Origin: Micromonospora noduli
Lineage (GTDB): Bacteria > Actinomycetota > Actinomycetes > Mycobacteriales > Micromonosporaceae
Length of the DNA stretch: 64,000 nt
Assembly (NCBI RefSeq): GCF_003264365.1
Contig: NZ_PYAK01000028.1
Span: 1-64,000 of the forward strand
Direction: 5' to 3'
The translations under genes were made by a program, and so were the position numbers. The notes below the pieces were generated by a model. The model was not told where the DNA came from. It did no database searches and was given only the letters and a program-made list of their open reading frames with translations. This document shows, piece by piece, positions 44,893 to 54,030 of the stretch; the stretch's first letter is position 1, and each line of letters opens with the position of its first letter.

Positions 44893-45771
44893 TCAGCGAG
44901 GTCGCAGGACGTCGAGCCGGACCGCCACTGTGACCCGGACCGGTTCGGGCAGCGCGGCCAGCCGGGTGGCGAGCGCCGCCGGGTCGGTGTGCCAGGCGCT
45001 GGGGCCCATCCCGACCAGGGTGGCGACCTCCGGCCGGGTCAATGCCAACTCGGCCCGGTGCGCGGCCGAGCTGACCGGCGTGAAGTGCCCGCCCAGGCTG
45101 GCGGCCACCCGGTCGGCCTTGTCCGGGTCCACCCGCAGCAGGTCGAGGACGTCCACCAACTCGGCGAGGTGGTCGGTGTCGGGCGTGACCACCAGCAACG
45201 CGCCGGCCGGGTCGAGCACCCGGTGGAACTCCGGGCCGTTGCGCGGGGCGAACACGTTCAGGAGCACGGCGGTCGAGGCGTCCGCGAGCGGCAGTCGCTG
45301 CCAGGTGTCGGCGAGCGCGGCGGCGGCCCGGGGATGCGCGCGGGCCGCGCGGCGCAGCGCCGGCTTGGACACGTCCAGGGCCAGGCCCACGGCGTCCGGC
45401 AGCGCCGCCAGCACCGCGCCGAGGTGCCGGCCGGTACCGGCGCCGGCATCCACCACCAGGGGGTACGCCCCGAAGTCGGGTGTCGGCGACGCGCGGAGCC
45501 GACCGGCGGCTTCCGTCGCGGCGTCGGAGAGGGCGGCCGAGATGAGGTCGTAGTGCCCGGCGGCGAGGAAGTCCGCCCGGGCGGCGACCATCTCGGCGCT
45601 GTCGCCGATGTGCGGGGCGCGCCCGGCGAGGAGGTTGACGTACCCCTGCCGGGCGATGTCGAAGCTGTGCCGGCGCGGGCAGCGCAGCGCACCGGTGGTG
45701 CCGGCGGTCGCCTCGGTCAGCGGCTCGCCGCAGACCGGGCAGCGCAGCCGGTCGAGGATGCGGGGGTCCAC
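44893..45771 (-). CDS. RlmA-like 23S rRNA (guanine-N1) methyltransferase
   Basis: 292 aa. An N-terminal zinc motif (RCPVCGEPL, then RCPRRHSFD) precedes RQGYVNLL and GDSAEMVAARADFLAAGHY, both RlmA signatures. The SAM domain follows (LVVDAGAGTGRHLGAVL). The family methylates G745 or G748 of 23S rRNA, and some actinomycete members (TlrB) confer macrolide resistance; which applies here is not visible. The GTG at 45771 starts 1 nt after the marR stop. Confidence 0.88.
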   Translation of the reverse strand: MDPRILDRLRCPVCGEPLTEATAGTTGALRCPRRHSFDIARQGYVNLLAGRAPHIGDSAEMVAARADFLAAGHYDLISAALSDAATEAAGRLRASPTPDFGAYPLVVDAGAGTGRHLGAVLAALPDAVGLALDVSKPALRRAARAHPRAAAALADTWQRLPLADASTAVLLNVFAPRNGPEFHRVLDPAGALLVVTPDTDHLAELVDVLDLLRVDPDKADRVAASLGGHFTPVSSAAHRAELALTRPEVATLVGMGPSAWHTDPAALATRLAALPEPVRVTVAVRLDVLRPR

Positions 45772-45772
45772 G

Positions 45773-46270
45773 TCAGGCCTTCGCCGCGGGCTGCGGCCGG
45801 GTGGCTTGGAGGCCCGGCTCGGCGAGGTGGTCGACGACCCGGTGGGTGAGCGCGCCGAGGGCGTCGACCTCCGCGGGGGTGAGCAGGTCGATCAGGTGCC
45901 GGCGGACGGCGGCCACGTGACCGGGGGCGGCGGACTCGATGGCCTGCCGGCCCGCCGGGGTGAGCACGACGATCGAGCCGCGGGCATCGTCGGCGCACTC
46001 CTCGCGGGTCACCAGGCCACGCTGCTGCATCCGGCTCAGGTGGTGGGAGAGCCGGCTACGTGACCACAGCATCCTGTGCGCCAGCTCGCTGAGGCGCAGG
46101 CGCCCCTGGGGTGTCTCGGAGAGGTCGGACAGCACGTCGTAGTCCGGCTCGGAGAGGCCGGCGTCCTGGGACAGCTCCCGGGCCAGCTCCAGGTCGAGCA
46201 GTCGACGCATCCGGCGGTAGCCGCGCCAGGCGCGGTCCTCCCGTTCGTCCAGCCACCGGGGTGCGTCCAT
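45773..46270 (-). CDS. MarR family transcriptional regulator
   Basis: 165 aa winged-helix repressor. The DNA-binding core is LRLSELAHRMLWSRSRLSHH, then LSRMQQRGLVTREECADDARGS (wing), between the helical dimerisation termini. It is divergent from an F420/PPOX gene across a 57-nt gap holding two identical palindromes, so it likely represses both. The rlmA-like gene follows in the same operon. Confidence 0.93.
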   Translation of the reverse strand: MDAPRWLDEREDRAWRGYRRMRRLLDLELARELSQDAGLSEPDYDVLSDLSETPQGRLRLSELAHRMLWSRSRLSHHLSRMQQRGLVTREECADDARGSIVVLTPAGRQAIESAAPGHVAAVRRHLIDLLTPAEVDALGALTHRVVDHLAEPGLQATRPQPAAKA

Positions 46271-46291
46271 CCGTGGAGTCTAACGCTTTCG

Positions 46292-46334
46292 TTGACATGT
46301 CATCGATCTGCCTCTAGCTTCGATGACATGTCAA
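46292..46334. promoter_or_regulatory. Paired MarR operators
   Basis: TTGACATGTCATCG (46292-46305) is repeated inverted at 46321-46334. Each arm contains the perfect palindrome TGACATGTCA (46293-46302 and 46324-46333), centres 31 bp apart, or three helical turns. The right copy covers the ATG of the F420/PPOX gene; the left lies 22 nt before marR. Confidence 0.85.
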
Positions 46335-46786
46335 CAAATTTTCTCCGGCGGCCGAGTGCGACGACCGACGCTGCGGGCGATCGACTGTGGCAGCTGTTCG
46401 GTCAGCGCGGGCGCGGAGTGCTGGTCACCCTGCACCGGGACGGGCGGCCCCAGCTGTCCAACCTCGACTACCTGGCCGAGCCGGGGTTGATCCGCTGCTC
46501 CACCACTGGAGGCCGGGCGAAGGTGCGCAATCTGCGCCGCGATCCCCGGGCCAGCTTCCACGTGACCACGCCGGACGGCGGCGCGTACGCGGTGGCGGAG
46601 GGGGTCGTGACGCTCAGCGAGCCGGCCGTGGCCACCACCGACGAGACGGTCGACGAACTGGTCGAGGTCTACCGCCGGATTCGCGGCGACCACCCGGACT
46701 GGGCGGACTACCGCGCCGCCATGGTTGCCGACGGACGGCTCGTGATCCGCCTCGACGTGCACCGGGTGTACGGCTGGCGGCCGTGA
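46328..46786 (+). CDS. PPOX-class F420/flavin-dependent oxidoreductase
   Basis: 152 aa split beta-barrel protein. GVLVTLHRDGRPQLSNLDYLAEPG and RAKVRNLRRDPRASFHV are typical of F420-dependent PPOX proteins. The C-terminus has RLVIRLDVHRVYGWRP. The ATG at 46328 gives the family opening, lies inside the right operator and has no SD, pointing to a leaderless transcript. Substrate unknown; MarR control suggests response to a small aromatic or redox-active compound. Confidence 0.87.
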   Translation: MSTNFLRRPSATTDAAGDRLWQLFGQRGRGVLVTLHRDGRPQLSNLDYLAEPGLIRCSTTGGRAKVRNLRRDPRASFHVTTPDGGAYAVAEGVVTLSEPAVATTDETVDELVEVYRRIRGDHPDWADYRAAMVADGRLVIRLDVHRVYGWRP

Positions 46787-46838
46787 CGCCCGGCCGGTCC
46801 CGTACCGGTCCGCCCAGGCCGCTGACTAGGGTCTGAGC

Positions 46839-47912
46839 ATGGTCGCAACTATCCGGTACGAGGACATCGTCAAGGTCCCGAAGGCGCTGCTGCACGACCA
46901 CCTCGACGGCGGGCTGAGGCCGGCGACGATCGTCGACCTGGCCGCCGAGGTGGGCCACGAACTGCCCACCACCGACCCGGAGGCGCTCGGACGCTGGTTC
47001 GCGGACGCGGCGGACTCCGGTTCCCTGGAGCGCTACCTCGAGACGTTCGCGCACACCGTGGCGGTCATGCAGACCGCGCCCGCGTTGCGTCGGGTGGCCC
47101 GCGAGTGCGCCCTTGACCTGGCCTCCGACGGTGTGGTCTACGCCGAGGTGCGTTTCGCCCCTGAGCAGCACCTGGAACGGGACCTCAGCCTGGACGAGGT
47201 GGTCGAGGCGGTGCTGGCCGGCTTCGCCGAGGGCACCGCCCAGGCGGTCGAGGCAGGCCTGACCATCCGGGTGGGCACCCTGCTCACCGCGATGCGGCAC
47301 GCCGCCCGTTCCCAGGAGATCGCCGAGCTGGCCGTGCGGCACCGGGATGCCGGGGTGGTCGGCTTCGACATCGCCGGCGCCGAGGCGGGTTTTCCGCCCA
47401 CCCGGCACCTGGACGCCTTCGAGTACCTCCAGCGGGAGAACTTCCACTTCACCATCCACGCCGGCGAGGCGTTCGGTCTGCCGTCGATCTGGCAGGCGAT
47501 CCAGTGGTGCGGGGCGGACCGGCTCGGCCACGGGGTGCGGATCGTCGACGACATCGCCCCCGACGGCTCGCTCGGCCGGCTGGCCGCGTACGTCCGGGAC
47601 AAGCGGATCCCCCTGGAACTGTGCCCCTCGTCGAACGTGCAGACCGGTGCGGTGGACTCGATCGCGGACCACCCGATCGGCCTGCTGCGGGACCTGCGTT
47701 TCCGGGCGACGGTCAACACCGACAACCGGTTGATGAGCGGCACCTCGATGTCGCGGGAGATGTCGCTGCTGGTGGAGACGTTCGGCTACGGCTGGAAGGA
47801 GCTGCAGTGGTTCACCATCAATGCGATGAAGAGCGCCTTCATCCCGTTCGACGAGCGACTGCGGATCATTGATGACGTGATCAAGCCGGCGTACGCGAAG
47901 TTGATGGCCTGA
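46839..47912 (+). CDS. add: Adenosine deaminase
   Basis: Zinc TIM-barrel hydrolase of 357 aa converting adenosine to inosine. The metal motif HDHLDG is at residues 19-24. HAGEAFG carries the next zinc ligand and catalytic Glu, GHGVRIVDD the catalytic His, and NTDNRLMS the final Asp. It fits the nucleoside uptake and salvage theme of the region. Confidence 0.95.
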   Translation: MVATIRYEDIVKVPKALLHDHLDGGLRPATIVDLAAEVGHELPTTDPEALGRWFADAADSGSLERYLETFAHTVAVMQTAPALRRVARECALDLASDGVVYAEVRFAPEQHLERDLSLDEVVEAVLAGFAEGTAQAVEAGLTIRVGTLLTAMRHAARSQEIAELAVRHRDAGVVGFDIAGAEAGFPPTRHLDAFEYLQRENFHFTIHAGEAFGLPSIWQAIQWCGADRLGHGVRIVDDIAPDGSLGRLAAYVRDKRIPLELCPSSNVQTGAVDSIADHPIGLLRDLRFRATVNTDNRLMSGTSMSREMSLLVETFGYGWKELQWFTINAMKSAFIPFDERLRIIDDVIKPAYAKLMA

Positions 47913-47914
47913 GC

Positions 47915-48517
47915 TCAGCCATGTGGGTGGCCGGCGAGCAGCCCGGCCACCCGGCGCAGCACCTCCCGGGCCCGGGCCGCCTCCGCGCCGAGGCCCATCT
48001 GCCGGCGCAGCACCGCGGGCTCGGCCCGCAGCAGCGCCACCCCGCGCCGAAACAGCACCCGAGGCGCCTTGCGCTGCTCGGACAGGTCGCGGGCCAGCCG
48101 GCGCACGAAGGTGGCCCCGCGCGGGCGGCGCAGCGCGTACGCCCCGGCGAGCAGGCCGCGGCGACGGCACTCCTCGACGATCTCGGCGGCGAAGATCCCT
48201 TCGGCCACGAAAAGTGGCGATCCGGCGACATCAAATGGCCGGGTGGCCACCCGTCGATCGGCGCCGATCGCATAAACCGGCACATCGGCTCGGCCCTCGC
48301 GGGCAAGTTGGGCAATGATTTCCACCGCACTGGGGGCGTCCCAGGAGTGCGGCGATTCCCAATCCACCTGGCCGTTTCGTCTCGGCAACGTAGGGTCATC
48401 GCCGTCTTTGTAGAAGTCGTCCAAGCACAGCACCGGCAACCCGGTTTGCTGCGCTATGTACGACTTTCCGGACCCCGATGGGCCGGCCAGTAGGACAACT
48501 CGGTGCGGATGTTCCAT
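47915..48517 (-). CDS. Uridine kinase-like P-loop protein
   Basis: 200 aa. Walker A is LLAGPSGSGKSYIA near residue 10. LCLDDFYKDGDDPTLPRR resembles the uridine/cytidine kinase substrate loop, and LFVAEGIFAAEIVEECRRRG the lid region. Its C-terminal 40 residues are Arg/Ala-rich. Next to add, a pyrimidine nucleoside kinase is the best guess; phosphoribulokinase-like specificity cannot be excluded. Confidence 0.8.
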   Translation of the reverse strand: MEHPHRVVLLAGPSGSGKSYIAQQTGLPVLCLDDFYKDGDDPTLPRRNGQVDWESPHSWDAPSAVEIIAQLAREGRADVPVYAIGADRRVATRPFDVAGSPLFVAEGIFAAEIVEECRRRGLLAGAYALRRPRGATFVRRLARDLSEQRKAPRVLFRRGVALLRAEPAVLRRQMGLGAEAARAREVLRRVAGLLAGHPHG

Positions 48518-48710
48518 TACCTTCAGTTACTCCGGCCAGACAGACTGCTATCAAATCGCATCAACATCTCATCACACCTTCGGTCTGGGACAACCTGGGC
48601 TTTCTTCTTGTCGACCGGCGTGATGGAATCTCGGGGGTCCGACCCGCCGGGTCGGTCGCTGGGCGTTGCCCGGGGCAACGCGTTCAAGCTGTAATCGCGA
48701 GGGCGGTGAC

Positions 48711-51700
48711 GTGAGCAAACGGCCAAAGACGGCGGGCTCCTTCCTGTCGCGGCTGCGCCGGCCGGCCAGCCGGCTCCGGGACATGCCGATCTGGTCCAAG
48801 CTCGGTCTCATCATGATCGTGCCGACCATCGCCACGGTCGTGGTGGGCACCAGTGGTCTTATCGACCACGTGGAGACGCTCAACAATGCCAACCGAGCTG
48901 GCGACCTGGCGAATCTGTCGAGCTATTCAGGTGACCTGGTCGACAGTCTGCAGGACGAGCGGACCGCCGCCGTGCTGCTGCTGGGCGCGGACGGGACGCA
49001 GCCGACGGCGCAGTACCAGGAGGCATACAACCGGGTGAACTCCCGGGTGGATCAGGATGCGATCCCCTACCGGCAGCAGCGGACCGAGATCGAGGACCTG
49101 CCGGGCAGCCTGGAGAGCCTGCTCGACAGCATCGACCAGAACCTGCAGGACCTGTCGGGCGTCCGCAGCCAGGTGTTCAACGGAAAGCTCGCGCTCACCG
49201 AGACCGTGCAGGCGTACGAGGGTCTGATCAGTGACCTGCTCGCCATCCGCGACTCGTCCACGCAGCTCGCCGGTGACAACCAACTCAGCGACCGGATGCG
49301 CGCCGCCGCGGCGGTCGCCCGGGAGAAGGAGTTCCTCGCCGTACGCCGGGTCGTGGTGCACCGCGCGCTGGGCGTGAAGGGCGGACAGCGCCTGACTCCG
49401 GCACTGCGCAGGGACTACGTCGCCAGTGACACCGGCCAGCAGCAGGCCCTGCAGAGCTTCAAGGCCGTCGCCACCCCGGACGACGCGAAGTTCCACGACC
49501 AGACCGTCGCGGGCGGCGACCGCCGGCAGGCACAGAACTACACCGGCTGGATCGACGGCAACACCACCGGCAACATGCGCGGTGCGCCGTTCGGCCCGGA
49601 CCAGTGGGAAGCCGCCATGACGGCCAACGCCAAGCTGATCCGCACCGTCGAGCGGAAGCTCGACAGTGAAGTGGTCAACCAGGCCGACACCCTCCGCTCG
49701 GACGTGCAGCGCCAGGTTTTCCTGGAGACCGGCCTGCTGCTCAGCATGCTGCTGCTGGCGATCCTCTTCGCCTACCTGGTGGCCCGCTCCATGGCCCGCT
49801 CACTGCGTGAGCTGCGGCAGGGCGCGCTCTCAGTGGCCCAGTACGGCCTGCCACAGGCCGTGGCCCGTCTGCGCGACCCGCAGGTAGTCGGGCAGCTCTC
49901 ACCGGTGCAGCTGGCCAACCAGATCGCCGAACCACTGCCGGTGCGCAGCAAGGACGAGTTCGGCCAGGTGACCGAGGCGTTCAACGCCGTCCACCTGGAA
50001 GCCGTCCGCACGGCCGCCGAGCAGGCGGCACTGCGCGCCTCCGTCGCGACCATGTTCGTCAACCTGGCCCGCCGTTCCCAGATCCTGGTCGACCGCCTCA
50101 TCGGGCACCTCGACCGGCTGGAGCGCGGCGAAGAGGACCCGGACCGGCTGGCCGAGCTGTTCCAGCTCGACCACCTGGCCACCCGGATGCGCCGTAACGA
50201 CGAGAACCTGCTGGTGCTCGCCGGTGCCGACTCCACCCGCGTGCAGCGTGAGCCGGCCGCCCTCATCGACGTGCTGCGCGCCGCGCAGTCCGAGGTCGAG
50301 CACTACACCCGGATCGAGTTCGGTGTCATCGACCGCGACATCGAGGTCGCCGCGCACGCGGTCAACGACCTGGTGCACCTCGTCGCGGAGCTGTTCGACA
50401 ACGCCACCGCGTTCTCCCCGCCCGACTCGCAGGTCATGGTCGAGGCCCGGCGTGTCGGCGACCGCTCCTCGCTGTACGTCGAGGACCGCGGTATCGGCAT
50501 CAGCGCCGAGCAGCTGCACGACCTCAACGAGCGGCTCGCGACGCCGCCGCAGGTCGACGTGGCCGTGTCCCGGATGATGGGCCTGGTCGTGGTGGCCCGG
50601 CTGGCGTCCCGGCACGGTGTCCGTGTCGAGCTGCGCCCCGGCAACGATCGCGGCACGGTCGCCGACGTGACCCTGCCCACCTCGGTGCTGGTGCCTCGGG
50701 CCCTCTCCGGTCGGGTGCAGCAGCCTCCGGCGCTGCCGGCGGCCGGTGCTCCCCAGTTCGGTGGTCCGCAGTCCGGTGGGCCCGCGCCGGTCTTCGGCGC
50801 GCTGCCCGCGCTGGGCAACGGCCCCGGCCCTCGCCCGAGCGAGTCCGGCAACCAGGTCACCCTGGGCGGTCGCCCGTTCGACCCCGCGACGCGCAACGGT
50901 GCCGGCACCCCCGCCAACGGTGGCGCGTACCGGTCGATGCCGGCGTGGTCCGATCTGACCGGCGCGGCCGGGACGAACGGCGTCAACGGCGGCGACGGGT
51001 TCACCCCCCGGTCGGCCAACGGCCAGGGCACCGACCCGCTGCCGCAGCGCCGGGGCGGGGACGAGACCCCGACCACCGGCCAGCAGCCGTCCATTCCGCG
51101 TCAGCTGCCGAGCAGCCCCGAGGCGCACCCGTACTCGGCGCCGCCGGTCTCCGCGCAGCCCTACTCCGGTGCGCCGGTCTCCGCCTCGCCGGCCTCCGGC
51201 CAGCCGTACTCCGGGCAGCCCTACTCGGGTGCGCCGTACGGCGGCGCGCCGGTGTCCGCCGCTCCGGCCTCCGGGCAGCCGTACGCCGGTCCGCCGGTGT
51301 CCGCGTCGCCGGTCTCGGCCTCGCCGGCGTCCGGTCAGCCGTACTCGAACCAGCCGTACTCGGCGCCGCCGGTCTCCAGCCAGTCGTTCAGTGGCTTCGC
51401 GCCCCGATCCGCCCCGCCCGCGCAGGCACCCAACGCCCCGGCGCCGCCGGCCTGGCCGCCAGTGCCGGGTAGCGACCGGGACACGGCCACCCCGCCGGTG
51501 CCCGAGCGGCTCGCCGCCGCGCTCGACATGACGACGGAGCTGCCGCGGGTGCCGCGACCCGGCGAGCAGCCGGCCGCAGCCCAGCCTCCGGCTCCTGCGC
51601 CGACCCCGGCAGCAGCGCCCGCTCCGGCTCCGCAGACTCGGCCAACGCCGCAGACTCGGCCGGCGCCGCAGCAGCCGCAGGCGCAGAACCGTCAGCGGTA

Positions 51701-52352
51701 CGCGGATGAGACGATGGAGCTGCCGATCTTCCGGGAGCTCGAGTCGGCCTGGTTCCGTACCCGTCGCCCGGGCTCCGAGGAGACCGCGGCCGGTGCCCAG
51801 CCAGCGACGAACGGCGACTCCGCGACCCAGCAGTTCGCCACGGTCGAGGCCACCGGTCGGGCAGTCCACAAGACACCACCCGGGACGACAGGTAACACAC
51901 CGATGGCAGACACTCCGACGGTCGGAGGAGCGCCGCGGGACAACGGCTCCACAGCGAACGAGGGCACCCGCCCCAGCCTCGCCGAGAGCCTGCCGAACCG
52001 CCGGCCCCAACCGCAGAGCAACGGCTGGCAGACCGCCGCCGACGACGGCTGGCGTGCTGCCTCCGCGGCGGCCGGCGCGGCGCCGGTGAGCGAGACCACC
52101 ACGACCGGTCTGCCGAAGCGCAAGCCGATGGCGCAGCTGGTACCCGGTGCGGTAGAGAAGCCCACCACCTCGGTCCAGCGGCGCTCCCCGGAGGCGGTTC
52201 GTGGCCTGCTCTCCGCCTACCACCGGGGCGTGCAGCGAGGGCGTAGCACCTCGGACAACCCGACCAGCCCGGAGGCGACTCCGGGAGGGCAATCCTCGCA
52301 GTCTGGCTCAGGCCCGGTGGCCGGGAGCGGGCAGAAGGAGCAAGAAGGATGA
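48711..52352 (+). CDS. Conservon sensor histidine kinase-like protein (CvnA type), 1213 aa
   Basis: First gene of a conservon. Membrane helix 1 spans about residues 31-51, an extracellular nitrate/nitrite-sensing-like (NIT) domain about 55-335, helix 2 about 340-360, then HAMP. LDHLATRMRRNDENLLVLAG (about 486-505) is the presumed H-box region. The HATPase domain has AELFDNATAFSPP (N-box, about 560) and EDRGIGI (about 591). A long disordered Pro/Ala/Ser region follows, with an SGQPYS/PPVSA repeat at about 806-895. The tail has MELPIFRELESAWFR (about 1002-1016), then GLPKRKPMAQLVPG (1133-1146) and YHRGVQRGR. GTG 48711 gives a basic start before helix 1. It overlaps the roadblock gene by 4 bp. 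Confidence 0.92.
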   Translation: MSKRPKTAGSFLSRLRRPASRLRDMPIWSKLGLIMIVPTIATVVVGTSGLIDHVETLNNANRAGDLANLSSYSGDLVDSLQDERTAAVLLLGADGTQPTAQYQEAYNRVNSRVDQDAIPYRQQRTEIEDLPGSLESLLDSIDQNLQDLSGVRSQVFNGKLALTETVQAYEGLISDLLAIRDSSTQLAGDNQLSDRMRAAAAVAREKEFLAVRRVVVHRALGVKGGQRLTPALRRDYVASDTGQQQALQSFKAVATPDDAKFHDQTVAGGDRRQAQNYTGWIDGNTTGNMRGAPFGPDQWEAAMTANAKLIRTVERKLDSEVVNQADTLRSDVQRQVFLETGLLLSMLLLAILFAYLVARSMARSLRELRQGALSVAQYGLPQAVARLRDPQVVGQLSPVQLANQIAEPLPVRSKDEFGQVTEAFNAVHLEAVRTAAEQAALRASVATMFVNLARRSQILVDRLIGHLDRLERGEEDPDRLAELFQLDHLATRMRRNDENLLVLAGADSTRVQREPAALIDVLRAAQSEVEHYTRIEFGVIDRDIEVAAHAVNDLVHLVAELFDNATAFSPPDSQVMVEARRVGDRSSLYVEDRGIGISAEQLHDLNERLATPPQVDVAVSRMMGLVVVARLASRHGVRVELRPGNDRGTVADVTLPTSVLVPRALSGRVQQPPALPAAGAPQFGGPQSGGPAPVFGALPALGNGPGPRPSESGNQVTLGGRPFDPATRNGAGTPANGGAYRSMPAWSDLTGAAGTNGVNGGDGFTPRSANGQGTDPLPQRRGGDETPTTGQQPSIPRQLPSSPEAHPYSAPPVSAQPYSGAPVSASPASGQPYSGQPYSGAPYGGAPVSAAPASGQPYAGPPVSASPVSASPASGQPYSNQPYSAPPVSSQSFSGFAPRSAPPAQAPNAPAPPAWPPVPGSDRDTATPPVPERLAAALDMTTELPRVPRPGEQPAAAQPPAPAPTPAAAPAPAPQTRPTPQTRPAPQQPQAQNRQRYADETMELPIFRELESAWFRTRRPGSEETAAGAQPATNGDSATQQFATVEATGRAVHKTPPGTTGNTPMADTPTVGGAPRDNGSTANEGTRPSLAESLPNRRPQPQSNGWQTAADDGWRAASAAAGAAPVSETTTTGLPKRKPMAQLVPGAVEKPTTSVQRRSPEAVRGLLSAYHRGVQRGRSTSDNPTSPEATPGGQSSQSGSGPVAGSGQKEQEG

Positions 52353-52753
52353 CAACTACGCAGGATCTTGGTTGGCTGCTGGCCAACTTCGCCGACCGGG
52401 TGCCCGGCGTCGCGCATGCGGTCGCCGTATCGGCGGACGGCCTACTCCTCGCGTCGTCACGGGATCTGCCGCGCGACCGGGCAGACCAGCTCGCCGCGAT
52501 CTCATCGGGTCTGGTCAGCCTGACCCAGGGGGCAGCACGCTGCTTCGAGGGAGGCGCGGTGTTGCAGACCGTCGTGGAGATGGACAATGGCTTCCTGTTC
52601 CTGATGTCCATCTCGGACGGCTCGTCCTTCGCCGTGCTGGCAGCTCGCAGCTCCGACGTGGGCCAGGTTGGCTACGAGATGGCGCTGCTGGTCGACCGGG
52701 TGGGCGACGCACTGACCCCGCAGCCGCGTGCGGCTGCGGGCATGCTGGGCTGA
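52349..52753 (+). CDS. Roadblock/LC7 domain protein (CvnB type)
   Basis: 134 aa roadblock/longin-like fold. It opens DLGWLLANFADRVPGVAHAVAVSADGLLLASSRDLPRDRADQ, typical of CvnB, and continues GAVLQTVVEMDNGFLFLMSI. In conservons this protein pairs with the small GTPase (MglB-like role). The ATG sits in an ATGA overlap with the kinase stop. Confidence 0.95.
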   Translation: MTTTQDLGWLLANFADRVPGVAHAVAVSADGLLLASSRDLPRDRADQLAAISSGLVSLTQGAARCFEGGAVLQTVVEMDNGFLFLMSISDGSSFAVLAARSSDVGQVGYEMALLVDRVGDALTPQPRAAAGMLG

Positions 52754-52851
52754 CGTCTCGCCGATCGTGAGGTCGGCACGACTGCAAAAACGACAACGAC
52801 GGGTTTCACCGGTGGGAGCCGGTAACGGGTGCGAAGGAGGTGAGCGGCGAG

Positions 52852-53229
52852 ATGGCCGATCGTGACGAACCAACCGGAGCGTTGGTCCGTCCATACGCCG
52901 TGACCCGTGGTCGCACCCGTCCCCGGCTCGACATCGCGCTGGAGGCGCTCGTCGAGACGACGGTGCGCGGCCGGGCCCTTGCCAATGGCAACGGTGGCCA
53001 GGGCCGCGAACACCAGTACATCGCCGCGCTGTGTGACGGACGCGTGCAATCGCTCGCGGAGATCGCGGCGCGGATGCAGCTCCCGCTCGGTGTGGCCCGG
53101 GTGCTCATCGCCGACATGGCGACGGACGGCCTGGTCGCGGTCCACGAGCCGACCATTTTGGACGACTCCGACGACGCGGTGGGCACTGAACTGCTGGAGA
53201 GGGTGCTGAGTGGACTTCGCAGGCTCTGA
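52852..53229 (+). CDS. DUF742 domain protein (CvnC type)
   Basis: 125 aa. DEPTGALVRPYAVTRGRTRP and LIADMATDGLVAVHEP are DUF742 signatures; the centre is a winged-helix-like segment (QSLAEIAARMQLPLGVARVLI). The ATG at 52852 has AGGAGG 11 nt before it; an in-frame GTG at 52840 overlaps that site and is therefore less likely. It overlaps the GTPase gene by 20 bp. Confidence 0.93.
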   Translation: MADRDEPTGALVRPYAVTRGRTRPRLDIALEALVETTVRGRALANGNGGQGREHQYIAALCDGRVQSLAEIAARMQLPLGVARVLIADMATDGLVAVHEPTILDDSDDAVGTELLERVLSGLRRL

Positions 53230-53824
53230 CATGTCGCACCGCCCGCCGAACCCGAGCGGCCGCGTGACGTCGGCGAAGATCGTTATCGCCGGTGGATTCG
53301 GCGTCGGTAAGACGACGCTGGTCGGCTCGGTCTCGGAGATCACGCCGCTGACCACCGAGGCCATCATGACCTCCGCTGGCGTGGGCGTCGACGACACCCG
53401 GCAGGTGCCGGGCAAGACGACGACCACGGTGGCCATGGACTTCGGCCGGATCTCGATCGACCGTGACCTGATTTTGTACCTGTTCGGTACGCCGGGTCAG
53501 ACCCGTTTCTGGTTCATGTGGGACGAACTGGTGCGGGGTGCGATCGGTGCGGTCGTGCTGGTGGACACCCGCCGGCTGGCCGACTGCTTCGCGGCGATCG
53601 ACTTCTTCGAGCACCGACGCCTGCCGTACCTGGTGGCGATCAACTGCTTCGACGGGATGCAGTACCACGACCCGCAGGACGTCCGGGACGCCTTGGCGAT
53701 CTCGAGCGACGTGCCGGTGGTGGCCTGCGACGCCCGTAACCGGGAGTCGACGAAGCACGTGCTGATCTCGCTGGTCGAGTACGTGCTGACCATGCGCCGT
53801 ACGCGCGCCGTCGCCCCGGCCTGA
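53210..53824 (+). CDS. Conservon small GTPase (CvnD type)
   Basis: 204 aa Ras-like ATP/GTP-binding protein. Walker A GGFGVGKTT is at residues 28-36. TTVAMDFGRISI and the G3-like YLFGTPGQTRFWFMWDEL follow. INCFDG stands at the G4 position. The GTG start at 53210 lies inside the DUF742 gene; ATG 53231 is an alternative that removes only the first seven residues. It ends the conservon, followed by a UNCG-type stem-loop. Confidence 0.95.
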   Translation: MDFAGSDMSHRPPNPSGRVTSAKIVIAGGFGVGKTTLVGSVSEITPLTTEAIMTSAGVGVDDTRQVPGKTTTTVAMDFGRISIDRDLILYLFGTPGQTRFWFMWDELVRGAIGAVVLVDTRRLADCFAAIDFFEHRRLPYLVAINCFDGMQYHDPQDVRDALAISSDVPVVACDARNRESTKHVLISLVEYVLTMRRTRAVAPA

Positions 53825-53840
53825 TCGGGACGCTGCACGC

Positions 53841-53868
53841 CCCGGTGGTGGCTCCGGCCGCCACCGGG
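53841..53868 (+). terminator. Conservon terminator
   Basis: A 12-bp stem (one G-U pair) at 53841-53852/53857-53868 is capped by a TCCG tetraloop of the stable UNCG class, 16 nt after the GTPase stop. Confidence 0.8.
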
Positions 53869-53896
53869 CGCTGCCAGCCGCCCCGGTGAATGCCTC

Positions 53897-54013
53897 CGCG
53901 CTGGTTCGTCGCTCAGACGAGCCAGCGCGCCGCCAAGCCGCCTCCTGACGACCTGGAAGCTGTCAGCCCCTTCCCGGGGCACAGGCCCACCCACGGTCCT
54001 CGCGAGGCGGCTT
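53897..54013 (-). terminator. Two further inverted repeats in the convergent gap
   Basis: A 14-bp stem (one G-U) pairs 53897-53910 with 53916-53929 around GCTCA. A looser repeat, AAGCCGCCTC (53935-53944) and GAGGCGGCTT (54004-54013), lies next to it. They probably terminate the minus-strand gene ending at 54031. Confidence 0.6.
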
Positions 54014-54030
54014 CCGCGTGTGAGAAGGGA

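Noticed and set aside
49899..52292. 797-aa minus-strand frame
   Set aside because: Arg/Gly-rich shadow of the conservon kinase gene.
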